Positions 8,550-15,584 of a stretch of DNA of 36,932 nt are shown here, piece by piece. The stretch comes from Eubacteriales bacterium. Its GTDB lineage: Bacteria > Bacillota > Clostridia > Lachnospirales > Lachnospiraceae. Within the stretch, counting starts at the first letter, position 1. Each line of letters opens with the position of its first letter. The notes under the pieces are model-generated. The model did not search any database. It was not told the DNA's origin and saw only the letters and a program-made list of their open reading frames with translations. The stretch is from NCBI GenBank assembly GCA_030524785.1, contig JAUNFZ010000025.1, positions 1-36,932 on the forward strand. Reading direction: 5' to 3'. A program made the position numbers and the translations under genes.

Positions 8550-8597
8550 GGTGATCGGCTTTTTCAAAAAAGACGGCAGGTAAAGTGACAGAAAAAT

Positions 8598-8640
8598 AAA
8601 AAGCTTCGGAAGATGCACAGCGTATCTTTCGAAGCTTTTT
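8598..8640 (+). terminator. Strong intrinsic terminator ending the ddl operon
   Basis: Arms at 8598-8616 and 8622-8640 pair over 19 positions (core AAGCTTCGGAAGAT with ATCTTTCGAAGCTT, including G-U pairs) around a 5-nt loop. The poly-A start and poly-T end make it potentially active in both directions. Confidence 0.88.
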
Positions 8641-8685
8641 GAATACTGCGCCCGGAAGAAATGGCAGAATAGTGATAGATAAATC

Positions 8686-8714
8686 TTGCCCCCAATATCC
8701 GAATATGTTATATT
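8686..8714 (+). promoter_or_regulatory. Promoter of the hydrogenase gene
   Basis: TTGCCC (8686-8691), 17-nt spacer, TATATT (8709-8714) with TGT directly before it (extended -10). It lies 40 nt upstream of the start codon and just after the preceding terminator. Confidence 0.65.
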
Positions 8715-8753
8715 TCTTTCAGGAGAAATATACAGGAATATTGGAGGGTAACT

Positions 8754-10277
8754 ATGAGAGGCATTGAGACAAGAATCAGAGAAATTCGCCACATGATCTT
8801 TCGGGAGGTGGCCCGCATGGCGTACCATACCGAATGGCCGGTGGACAAAAAGATCGAGGAACTTCCGTACCAGATCATACCGGGTGAAGTAGGGAATTTC
8901 AGAAACGATGTATTTTTGGAGAGGGCCATTGTTGGCGAACGGCTTCGGCTGGCCATGGGCCTTCCCTATAGAAGCGCTGCGGAGCATGCGCCGCTGTCCG
9001 ACAATATTGAGGCGGCGGACAGGCCGGAGACATATTACACGCCGCCCCTTATCAATGTGATTAAGTTTGCGTGCAACGCCTGCCATGAAAAGAGGGTTTT
9101 TGTGACAGACGGCTGCCGTGGGTGCCTGGCGCACCCCTGCGTGGAGGTTTGCCCGAAGGGGGCTGTGACGCTTGAACGCACAAACGGCCGCTCCGTGATC
9201 GATCAGGATAAGTGCATTAAGTGCGGTAAGTGCGCGGACGTCTGCGCATACCATGCGATTATCGTGCAGGAGCGTCCCTGCGCTGCCGCCTGCGGCATGG
9301 ACGCAATTCATTCGGATGTGAACGGCAAGGCGGAGATCGATTATGAAAAATGTGTATCCTGCGGTATGTGCCTGGTAAACTGCCCCTTCGGAGCGATTGC
9401 AGACAAGTCTCAGATATTCCAGGTGATCAGGGCAATCCAGACGGGAGAACGTGTATATGCTGCGGTGGCGCCGGCCTTTGTGGGCCAGTTTGGCCCGAAG
9501 GTAACTCCGGGAAAACTGCGGGCAGCTATGAAACAGTTGGGCTTTGCGGATGTCTTTGAGGTGGCGATCGGAGCAGATCTGTGCGCAACCCAGGAGGCTG
9601 AGGATTTCCTGGCGGAAGTCCCGGAAAAACTGCCCTTTATGGCGACCTCCTGCTGTCCGGCATGGTCGATGATGGCGAAAAAACTGTTTCCGGATCACGC
9701 AAACTGTATTTCGATGGCGCTGACGCCCATGACGCTGACAGCGCGTCTGATAAAGAGCCAGCATGAACATGCGAAAGTGGTGTTTATTGGTCCCTGCGCA
9801 GCAAAAAAACTGGAGGCGATGCGCAGCGATATCCGAAGCGATGTAGATTTTGTACTGACCTTTGAAGAAATGGCGGGTATTTTTGACGCAAAGCATGTGG
9901 ATATTGAAAATATTGCAGAAGATCCTGCGGGCGTCAACGATGCCTCCACGGATGGACGCAACTTCGCCGTGGCCGGCGGCGTGGCAAAATCGGTTGTCAA
10001 TGTGATAAAGGAAAAGCACCCCGACCGGGAGATTAAAGTAGTCAACGCAGAGGGCTTAAAAGACTGCCGCAGACTTTTAACCCAGGCAAAGGCCGGAAAG
10101 TTCAACGGTTATCTGCTGGAGGGAATGGCCTGCCCCGGCGGCTGTGTTGCCGGAGCAGGAACGCTGCAGCCGATTAAGAAATCGCAGGCTGCGGTCGGTA
10201 TTTATGCCTCCAAAGCCAATCATAAAACCTCCAATGAAACGGAGTATGTAAAAGAACTGGATAAACTGGTAGAATAG
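8754..10277 (+). CDS. Monomeric [FeFe] hydrogenase, group B-like
   Basis: A 507-residue ferredoxin-type protein with a hydrogenase H-cluster domain. Residues about 104-220 hold Cys-rich Fe-S motifs (CHEKRVF...CRGC, then CIKCGKCADVC and CVSCGMCLVNCP). H-cluster motifs follow: L1 TSCCPAW (Cys300), L2 IGPCAAKK (Cys348) and L3 MACPGGC (Cys460, Cys464). These give four Cys ligands for the [4Fe-4S]-[2Fe] centre. The L2 motif GPCAAKK rather than the MPCxxKxxE of group A points to group B1/B3. Expected activity is H2 production or uptake with ferredoxin, or a sensory/redox role; group B enzymes are poorly characterised. It stands alone with its own promoter and no maturase (hydE/F/G) in the window. 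Start ATG 8754 follows TGGAGGG. Confidence 0.88.
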   Translation: MRGIETRIREIRHMIFREVARMAYHTEWPVDKKIEELPYQIIPGEVGNFRNDVFLERAIVGERLRLAMGLPYRSAAEHAPLSDNIEAADRPETYYTPPLINVIKFACNACHEKRVFVTDGCRGCLAHPCVEVCPKGAVTLERTNGRSVIDQDKCIKCGKCADVCAYHAIIVQERPCAAACGMDAIHSDVNGKAEIDYEKCVSCGMCLVNCPFGAIADKSQIFQVIRAIQTGERVYAAVAPAFVGQFGPKVTPGKLRAAMKQLGFADVFEVAIGADLCATQEAEDFLAEVPEKLPFMATSCCPAWSMMAKKLFPDHANCISMALTPMTLTARLIKSQHEHAKVVFIGPCAAKKLEAMRSDIRSDVDFVLTFEEMAGIFDAKHVDIENIAEDPAGVNDASTDGRNFAVAGGVAKSVVNVIKEKHPDREIKVVNAEGLKDCRRLLTQAKAGKFNGYLLEGMACPGGCVAGAGTLQPIKKSQAAVGIYASKANHKTSNETEYVKELDKLVE

Positions 10278-10304
10278 AAAAACCGGAGAGGAAAATCCCC
10301 AAAT

Positions 10305-11033
10305 TTACGACAGGCTGTGCGAATCAAGCATGGCCTGTATTTTATTTTGCGTATAGGAGCCGAGAAACTTTTTTTCTTCCTTGCTGAGTTTTCCTGGATA
10401 AATAGGTTCGCCGTATTCCAGAATTACCTGGGCTGGTTTGATTTTCGGCCGGTGATCTTCATAGATATCCCCGGAGTTCGTAATCGCGATAGGGATAATG
10501 GGACATCCGGTTTTTTCGGCCATTTTCAGGCTTCCCTCCTTAAAAGGCAGCAGCTTATCTCCGTGGTTTCGCGTACCCTCGGGGAAAATACACATGGAAA
10601 TGCCGCTTTTCATCTGCTGTATGCCCGTCAGAATCGTTTTCAGTCCCTGTTTGATATCGTCTCTGTTCAGAAAGAGACAGTAGAGCCGCTTCATCCATGT
10701 GGAGAGCAGCGGTATTTTTTCCATAACATCCTTTGCTACATAACCTGTGAGGCCCGGACAGCGGGAGTAAGTCATCAGGATATCGAAGTAGCTACGGTGG
10801 TTGCCAACGTATAAAACTGTTTCATCCTTGGGTACATTTTCAAAGCCGATCACTGTGATTTTTGCACCGGTTTCCCAGAGGATAAATTTAAATACCGCCT
10901 GAATAATTCTAAGAGAAGAAATATCTCTGGCATAGGGATTAAACTTTCCAATGATCCACTCCACGATCAGAATCGGGATGGACAGAATCAAAAAACCAAC
11001 TACAGTAATGGCTACAATCAGAAACCGTATCAT
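10305..11033 (-). CDS. plsC: 1-acyl-sn-glycerol-3-phosphate acyltransferase
   Basis: A 242-residue membrane-associated acyltransferase that makes phosphatidic acid from lysophosphatidic acid. An N-terminal hydrophobic segment (about 3-28) is followed by the PlsC catalytic motif NHRSYFD (NHx4D) and the substrate-binding motif FPEGTR, with the later hydrophobic CPIIPIAI segment. The start ATG at 11033 has AAAGGA nine bases upstream. It is monocistronic on the minus strand, convergent with the hydrogenase gene (27 nt between stop codons), with a promoter at 11100-11128. Confidence 0.92.
   Translation of the reverse strand: MIRFLIVAITVVGFLILSIPILIVEWIIGKFNPYARDISSLRIIQAVFKFILWETGAKITVIGFENVPKDETVLYVGNHRSYFDILMTYSRCPGLTGYVAKDVMEKIPLLSTWMKRLYCLFLNRDDIKQGLKTILTGIQQMKSGISMCIFPEGTRNHGDKLLPFKEGSLKMAEKTGCPIIPIAITNSGDIYEDHRPKIKPAQVILEYGEPIYPGKLSKEEKKFLGSYTQNKIQAMLDSHSLS
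10310..10348 (+). terminator. Possible terminator of the hydrogenase gene, inside the plsC 3' end
   Basis: ACAGGCT (10310-10316) pairs with GGCCTGT (10332-10338), with a further TGC/GCA pairing inside the loop, followed by ATTTTATTTT. It lies over the last codons of plsC on the other strand, so composition may be constrained by coding; this is a weak candidate. Confidence 0.35.
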
Positions 11034-11099
11034 AACATATCATCCTTTCCGGCGGCAGGCCATAGATCATGCTTGCATTACGGACAGCCGCTCCTGTAC

Positions 11100-11128
11100 A
11101 GTATACAAAATTTTGGAAGAAGTTGCAA
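11100..11128 (-). promoter_or_regulatory. Promoter of plsC
   Basis: Minus strand TTGCAA (11128-11123), 17-nt spacer, TATACT (11105-11100). It lies about 67 nt upstream of the plsC start. I see no convincing plus-strand promoter for the next gene in the rest of the gap (11129-11325). Confidence 0.6.
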
Positions 11129-11325
11129 TGGCGTATGCGGGGGATAGGGATAAAAGCTGATGAAAACTCCATAAATATTTTAAAAAAATCGGATCTGTCC
11201 TGAATGAGAAAATAAATGGCCGGTTCGCGCCGGATTTTCCGAAGCGCCAGATAAAATAACATAACATTTCATATACGCCCTTTTCCTTTCATAGAAATGT
11301 AAAAAAGGAAATGTGGGGATTTATT

Positions 11326-11742
11326 ATGAAACGTCTGTGGAAGATAATATGCCTTGGCGTCGCTTTGCTGACCGTATCCCTGCTGGCAGGCGGATGCGGA
11401 GAAAAGGAGCCGGAGGGCAAGATTCGTGATCTTGAATTTACTGTGATAGAGGAGGACGCCGTTCCAAAAGCGCTGAAAGATGTGATAGAGGAAAACAGGC
11501 AAAAGGAGATGAAACTCAGTTACCAGAACGCGGGATATCTGTACATAGCCCGGGGATTTGGCGAGCAAACGACCGGGGGCTACAGCATAGCGGTAGAGCA
11601 GTGCTATCTGGCTGAGGATGGCATACATGTAAAATTCCAGCTTCTGGGGCCGCCTCATGACGAAAAAATAAAAGAAGAACCTTCTTATCCGTATATAGTC
11701 ATCAAAACGGAAGGAATGGACGAAACAATCGTATTTGAGTGA
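11326..11742 (+). CDS. PrcB-like lipoprotein
   Basis: A 138-residue predicted lipoprotein. A Lys/Arg-rich start and hydrophobic core lead to the lipobox LLAGGC, so the mature protein should be lipidated and held on the outer face of the membrane. The C-terminal half contains GGYSIAVEQCYLAEDGIHVKFQLLGP-type sequence (here split: GGYSIAVEQCY...VKFQLLGPP), which I recognise as the protease-complex-subunit PrcB C-terminal domain pattern. Whether it partners a protease is unknown; no protease lies next to it. The ATG at 11326 has GGGGA six bases upstream; the ATG at 11311 is directly abutted by AAGGAA with no spacing and is less likely. Confidence 0.68.
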   Translation: MKRLWKIICLGVALLTVSLLAGGCGEKEPEGKIRDLEFTVIEEDAVPKALKDVIEENRQKEMKLSYQNAGYLYIARGFGEQTTGGYSIAVEQCYLAEDGIHVKFQLLGPPHDEKIKEEPSYPYIVIKTEGMDETIVFE

Positions 11743-11772
11743 TTCATTTGTGTCACAGATTTTGCAAACTTT

Positions 11773-11824
11773 TTCTCATATCTCAAACACTATCCACAGA
11801 AGCGGTTGTATTGAGATATGAGAA
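11773..11824. repeat. 14-bp perfect inverted repeat
   Basis: TTCTCATATCTCAA (11773-11786) and TTGAGATATGAGAA (11811-11824) are exact reverse complements with 24 nt between. It lies between two convergent genes but lacks a T-tract on either strand, so it is not a typical terminator. It sits at the edge of an A+T-richer ABC transporter segment. Confidence 0.6.
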
Positions 11825-11840
11825 TTTAAAATCTAAGGCA

Positions 11841-14177
11841 TTATTCAGCATTTTTCAGCGCTTTATCCAGCGGAATTTTTTCAATTCTTCTGAAATCAAA
11901 GCCCAAAACAAACAGATACCCGATAAGCACAAACAGGAACATTTTGGCATATCCCCATGGATTCATTACAAAGGTAAACCAACCGCTGTAGTCTGTCATA
12001 ATCATTTTCCAGGCCTCGCTCATGACAAATGAGCCGAGAAAAATGCCAAGTAGGTCTGCCACTATAAAAACAATAGAGGTTGAGAGCAGATAAAGCCTTG
12101 CTATTTCGCTGTTTTCATAGCCTAGAATTTTGGCCATGGAAATTGCGTTCTCATTTTTCTCAATAATAATTTTTGTGAGCAGATAGATCATCACGGCCGA
12201 CAGCAGAATACACAGCACCTGAAAATACTGCATATAGGAGCCCATGGAATGGTCAAGCTGATCGCACATTTTGGTGATATCCCGTTCGGTAATCACTGTC
12301 GCTATATTGTCCTCTGAAATATCCGTGATTTTTGCACCGGACAGATAACCGGTAAATTCGTCCTCCTTCAAATCAAAAGCCGTGCGGAACTGTTTTATTG
12401 GCATAAATACCGCAATATTCAAAGATTTATCATAAAGTCCCGCGACCTTAAAGTCGTACTTTTTGTTTTCGTACTTTTCTTCAAGGGAAACCGTATCGCC
12501 TGCGGATATGCCGTATTTTTCCGCAAAGGAGTTTGAAATATAAACTTCATTTTGGCCTGAATCCTCTAAACCATCAATTTTTACGTAGCGGCTGTCGTCT
12601 GCAATTCCATATACGGAAATTTCCTCGGCAAAGGAGTCGCTTTTCTTCTGCAATGATTTCATAGCGAAGATTTCTGCGTTTTCGGCTGCTGTCGTAACGG
12701 GCTTCCCGTCATTGCCTTCATAAGATTTCAGCACATACTGATATTTGGCAAACATCATATCTTTTGCATTGTCCTTGTAGTATTCGAGCGTGTCCGGCAT
12801 CCCGATTGCCATGGAAAGCATTACGCAGACGAAGAAGATGCCGGAAAATAAAATCAGATAGTTCGGCATATTCTGAAAAATAATACGAAGCCGAAAACGG
12901 CTGAAGAATTTCCAGTGGGGCAGGCGGATTGCTTTTTTGCGATTATTTTTCTTCAAATCCTGCCGCAGAAACTGGAGCGGTGTGTGCCTCATTTTTGCAA
13001 AAATAACCGCAAGGTTTACAACAAACATAAGTAAAAGAGGAATGATCGTAGTCTTTAAAAATGCTGTCGGATTCCAAACCGTTTCATAGGCAGGCAGACT
13101 ATAGCTGTTGTAATACATGGAGACGACCACATTTTTAAATACCGTATACCCAAGCAGATTCCCGACTGCTGCTGCAAAGAACGTGACGATTACAGGCATC
13201 GCAAGATAATGTCGGGTAAGCTCTCCACGGGTATATCCTGATGCTCTGAGCGTCCCGATCGTTTTCGATTCTTTCATGATCGTGTTGCTGATGGTCACGG
13301 CAAAGATAAAAGCAATGATCACGATGAGAATATCAAGCAACACGCCGCCCATGGCTTCGTCCGAACCCATATCATCCGTTGCAAAGTGAATCGCCTGATT
13401 GGCATAGGCGGGGAGATAATCTTTGATTTCATTTCCGCTGGCGACTGTTTGTGTCAGCAGTGCTTTCAAAAAATCATCCGAAAGCTTCTTTTCTTCCTTT
13501 TCATCCGCCGGTGCATGATTATAACGCCATGCGTAGGCATAGTGAATGGGCTTTTCAAGCTCTGCAAAGCCGTCATCAGTCACCATTGCCACATTAAATT
13601 TCAGAGCGTCGAACATGAAGTCGGTGTTTTTTTCGTGTAGTGTGGAATAGTTCACATAAGCAATCAGTCCAACGACCTCCCACTCTTTTTTACCGACGGT
13701 AATTGTATCGCCGATCTGAACGCCCACATTGTCTGCGTGCATGCGGTCGATTGCAATTTCATTTTCTGCCTCGGGAAGTCTGCCGTCCAGAACGCAGGCT
13801 AAATTGATATCTTCTGTTTTGGCGTAAACCCGAACCGTACCGTCCGTTTCGCCGTCGTTATTATTGTCCTCATCTTCATTGCGGTAGAAATTCTCGTAAA
13901 CTGTAACAGGAACAGGCTGGAAATCAGAATCGTTTAATTCATATTTCTCTTTAGCATCCGCCTTACTTTCCAGTTCAAAATGCCCGTCCTCTAACTTGTA
14001 TTTGATAACGCCTTTGTCTGCCGCAGTCATCATGCTTTCATTGGCAACATACATGCCCGACACAAATCCTATGGTTAGAATCAGAAATAAGCTGACAACC
14101 AAATATTTTTTCCAGTCGCCGCGAAGTTCCCGCGGTATGCGCCGACGAAGCGGATTTTTGATTTTTTGTTTTTTCAT
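11841..14177 (-). CDS. FtsX-like ABC transporter permease
   Basis: A 778-residue permease of the FtsX/MacB-like type. One N-terminal transmembrane helix (about 25-45) is followed by a large extracytoplasmic domain, then a triple-helix FtsX core near 270-400, a fourth helix near 425-450 with a second extracytoplasmic domain, and a second FtsX core at the C-terminus (about 660-760). This duplicated arrangement is typical of antimicrobial-peptide or lipid exporters and sensors; the substrate is unknown. The start ATG at 14177 has AAGGAG overlapping the ATPase stop; a GTG at 14198 lies in frame but upstream of that site. Composition is visibly A+T-richer than the flanking genes. Confidence 0.88.
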   Translation of the reverse strand: MKKQKIKNPLRRRIPRELRGDWKKYLVVSLFLILTIGFVSGMYVANESMMTAADKGVIKYKLEDGHFELESKADAKEKYELNDSDFQPVPVTVYENFYRNEDEDNNNDGETDGTVRVYAKTEDINLACVLDGRLPEAENEIAIDRMHADNVGVQIGDTITVGKKEWEVVGLIAYVNYSTLHEKNTDFMFDALKFNVAMVTDDGFAELEKPIHYAYAWRYNHAPADEKEEKKLSDDFLKALLTQTVASGNEIKDYLPAYANQAIHFATDDMGSDEAMGGVLLDILIVIIAFIFAVTISNTIMKESKTIGTLRASGYTRGELTRHYLAMPVIVTFFAAAVGNLLGYTVFKNVVVSMYYNSYSLPAYETVWNPTAFLKTTIIPLLLMFVVNLAVIFAKMRHTPLQFLRQDLKKNNRKKAIRLPHWKFFSRFRLRIIFQNMPNYLILFSGIFFVCVMLSMAIGMPDTLEYYKDNAKDMMFAKYQYVLKSYEGNDGKPVTTAAENAEIFAMKSLQKKSDSFAEEISVYGIADDSRYVKIDGLEDSGQNEVYISNSFAEKYGISAGDTVSLEEKYENKKYDFKVAGLYDKSLNIAVFMPIKQFRTAFDLKEDEFTGYLSGAKITDISEDNIATVITERDITKMCDQLDHSMGSYMQYFQVLCILLSAVMIYLLTKIIIEKNENAISMAKILGYENSEIARLYLLSTSIVFIVADLLGIFLGSFVMSEAWKMIMTDYSGWFTFVMNPWGYAKMFLFVLIGYLFVLGFDFRRIEKIPLDKALKNAE

Positions 14178-14191
14178 ATTCGCCGCGCTCC

Positions 14192-14908
14192 TTACCACTC
14201 AAGTTCTGATGCCGATATTTTATTCGGATTACTTTCATTTTTGCGAACGATACCGTCTCTCAGCTTGATTATATGATCCGCCATGCCTTTGATTGCTTCA
14301 TTGTGCGTTACCATAATGACCGTGTTTTTATATTTTCGGTTGATATCTTCGATCAGCTTTAGAATCTCTTTTGAAGTGGTATAATCCAAAGCACCCGTAG
14401 GCTCGTCGCATAAAAGAATATCGGGATTTTTAACAATCGCCCTGCCGATGGAAACACGCTGCTGCTGTCCGCCGGAAAGCTGATTTGGCAGTTTATGCCG
14501 ATGTTCATAAAGATCAAGCGTATGCAGCAGATCGTCAATATCGAGCGGATTATCCGACAGATATGCTCCCACTTCGATATTTTCTTTCACATTGAGATTT
14601 CCGATTAAATTGTACTGCTGAAATACATAGCCGAGATGGCGGCGGCGATACTGTGTCAGTTTCTTTTCACCCAGTTCTTTCAACTTATCTCCGCTTATGG
14701 AGATATAGCCGGAATCGGCGCTGTCGATGCCGCCGATAATATTCAGCAGAGTGGATTTTCCAGACCCCGAAGGGCCGAGCAGAACGCAGAATTCTCCCTT
14801 TGCAACGGAAAAATTCATTCCGCGCAGAACGTCCTGTTTGGTATCTCCGCTGCCGAAGGACTTTTTCAAATCTACAATATCCAAAAATTTCTTTTCCTGC
14901 TCTGACAT
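14192..14908 (-). CDS. ABC transporter ATP-binding protein
   Basis: A 238-residue nucleotide-binding subunit of the MacB/LolD/BceA type. It has Walker [11 protein letters not shown]-loop FQQYNL, signature [10 protein letters not shown], Walker [12 protein letters not shown] and the switch histidine in MVTHNE. It powers the FtsX-like permease encoded directly downstream, with the ribosome site of the permease overlapping this gene's stop codon. The start at 14908 follows AAGGAGGGAG. Expression is probably controlled at two palindromes upstream (14967-14982 and 15010-15025). Confidence 0.93.
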   Translation of the reverse strand: MSEQEKKFLDIVDLKKSFGSGDTKQDVLRGMNFSVAKGEFCVLLGPSGSGKSTLLNIIGGIDSADSGYISISGDKLKELGEKKLTQYRRRHLGYVFQQYNLIGNLNVKENIEVGAYLSDNPLDIDDLLHTLDLYEHRHKLPNQLSGGQQQRVSIGRAIVKNPDILLCDEPTGALDYTTSKEILKLIEDINRKYKNTVIMVTHNEAIKGMADHIIKLRDGIVRKNESNPNKISASELEW

Positions 14909-14966
14909 AATAAAATTCTCCCTCCTTATTTTCGCAAGGAGCTTACTCCTTCCAAAAGCATTGTAA

Positions 14967-14982
14967 GTTAGTAAACACTAAC
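14967..14982. promoter_or_regulatory. Operator-like palindrome 1 of the ABC exporter
   Basis: GTTAGT-AAAC-ACTAAC: perfect 6-bp arms with a 4-nt centre, lying in the untranslated leader of the ABC operon. It is identical in its arms to the second copy at 15010-15025. The pattern suits a TetR-type repressor. Confidence 0.7.
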
Positions 14983-15009
14983 CAATCAACAAAAAAACAA
15001 ATGCCATTA

Positions 15010-15025
15010 GTTAGTAATAACTAAC
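15010..15025. promoter_or_regulatory. Operator-like palindrome 2 of the ABC exporter
   Basis: GTTAGT-AATA-ACTAAC, centred 43 bp from the first copy. It overlaps the predicted transcription start just downstream of the -10 box (15041-15036), so a bound repressor would block initiation. Confidence 0.75.
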
Positions 15026-15035
15026 CAGACGCTAT

Positions 15036-15065
15036 AGTATAGCACGGAAAAAATTTGTTTGTCAA
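15036..15065 (-). promoter_or_regulatory. Promoter of the ABC exporter operon
   Basis: Minus strand TTGACA (15065-15060), 18-nt spacer, TATACT (15041-15036). The operator at 15010-15025 begins 10 nt beyond the -10 box. Confidence 0.75.
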
Positions 15066-15112
15066 GATATTTTGCAGGATATATTTGCTTTTGATTTTGA
15101 CAGAAAAAATGC

Positions 15113-15141
15113 TTGCAATATACCCCATCAGGGTATATAAT
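15113..15141 (+). promoter_or_regulatory. Promoter of the csoR-copA operon
   Basis: TTGCAA (15113-15118), 17-nt spacer, TATAAT (15136-15141). The spacer is filled by a CsoR-type palindrome, so repressor and polymerase must compete. The leader to csoR also contains a GCAGAC/GTCTGC hairpin (15190-15211). Confidence 0.78.
15120..15136. promoter_or_regulatory. CsoR operator 1
   Basis: ATACCCCATCAGGGTAT, an inverted repeat with the ATACCC/GGGTAT arms of known CsoR operators, located exactly between the -35 and -10 boxes. Confidence 0.75.
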
Positions 15142-15147
15142 GCAAAT

Positions 15148-15164
15148 ATACCTACCAGGGGTAT
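15148..15164. promoter_or_regulatory. CsoR operator 2
   Basis: ATACCTACCAGGGGTAT, the same 17-bp architecture as operator 1, centred 28 bp downstream and covering the predicted transcription start region. Confidence 0.75.
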
Positions 15165-15247
15165 ATTGAAAACACTGATACAAAAAGATGCAGACGGATG
15201 ATTCTGTCTGCAAAGAAGTATAAGAAAAAGCACAGGGAGGGAATCCT

Positions 15248-15556
15248 ATGGTGGAGGAAAAGGACGAATGTTGCTGCCGCAAGAAAAAGGAGCGCACCAG
15301 CGAGGAATATAAGGACCTGATTCATCGTCTCAACCGCATTGAAGGCCAGATACGGGGAATCAGAGGGATGGTGGAAAGGGACGCCTACTGTCCGGACATA
15401 CTGGTACAGGTAGCGGCGGCAAATGCAGCGTTGAACAGTTTTAATAAAGTGCTGCTGGCGAATCACATTAAGACCTGTGTCGTGCAGGATATTCACGAGG
15501 GAAAGGAAGAAGTCATTGATGAACTGGTTGCCACTCTTCAGAAACTTATGAGGTAG
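15248..15556 (+). CDS. csoR: CsoR-family copper-sensing repressor
   Basis: A 102-residue all-helical DUF156 repressor. The Cu(I) ligand triad is visible as Cys48 (AYCPDIL), His73 and Cys77 (NHIKTC). Apo-CsoR represses and Cu(I) binding releases DNA; the two palindromes at 15120-15164 are the likely sites. An unusual extra is the N-terminal Cys triplet (Cys8-Cys10, ECCCRKKK) ahead of the first helix, which could add a metal site. The ATG at 15248 follows an AGGGAGGG site. It is the first gene of an operon with copA (28 nt downstream). The copper assignment rests on the ligand set and the neighbour. Confidence 0.92.
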   Translation: MVEEKDECCCRKKKERTSEEYKDLIHRLNRIEGQIRGIRGMVERDAYCPDILVQVAAANAALNSFNKVLLANHIKTCVVQDIHEGKEEVIDELVATLQKLMR

Positions 15557-15584
15557 GAGCAAAGCAGTTCTAAAGGAGGCTGAA

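Noticed and set aside
8148-10019. Long minus-strand open frame of 623 codons
   Set aside because: It lies opposite the hydrogenase and DUF1002 genes, its product is rich in His, Arg and Cys with no recognisable domain, and it has no ribosome site. It is a shadow of strongly biased codon use on the plus strand.
11221-11260. GGCCGG-TTCG-CGCCGG hairpin as a terminator
   Set aside because: Only four solid pairs form and there is no proper T-tract; no gene upstream on this strand needs termination there.
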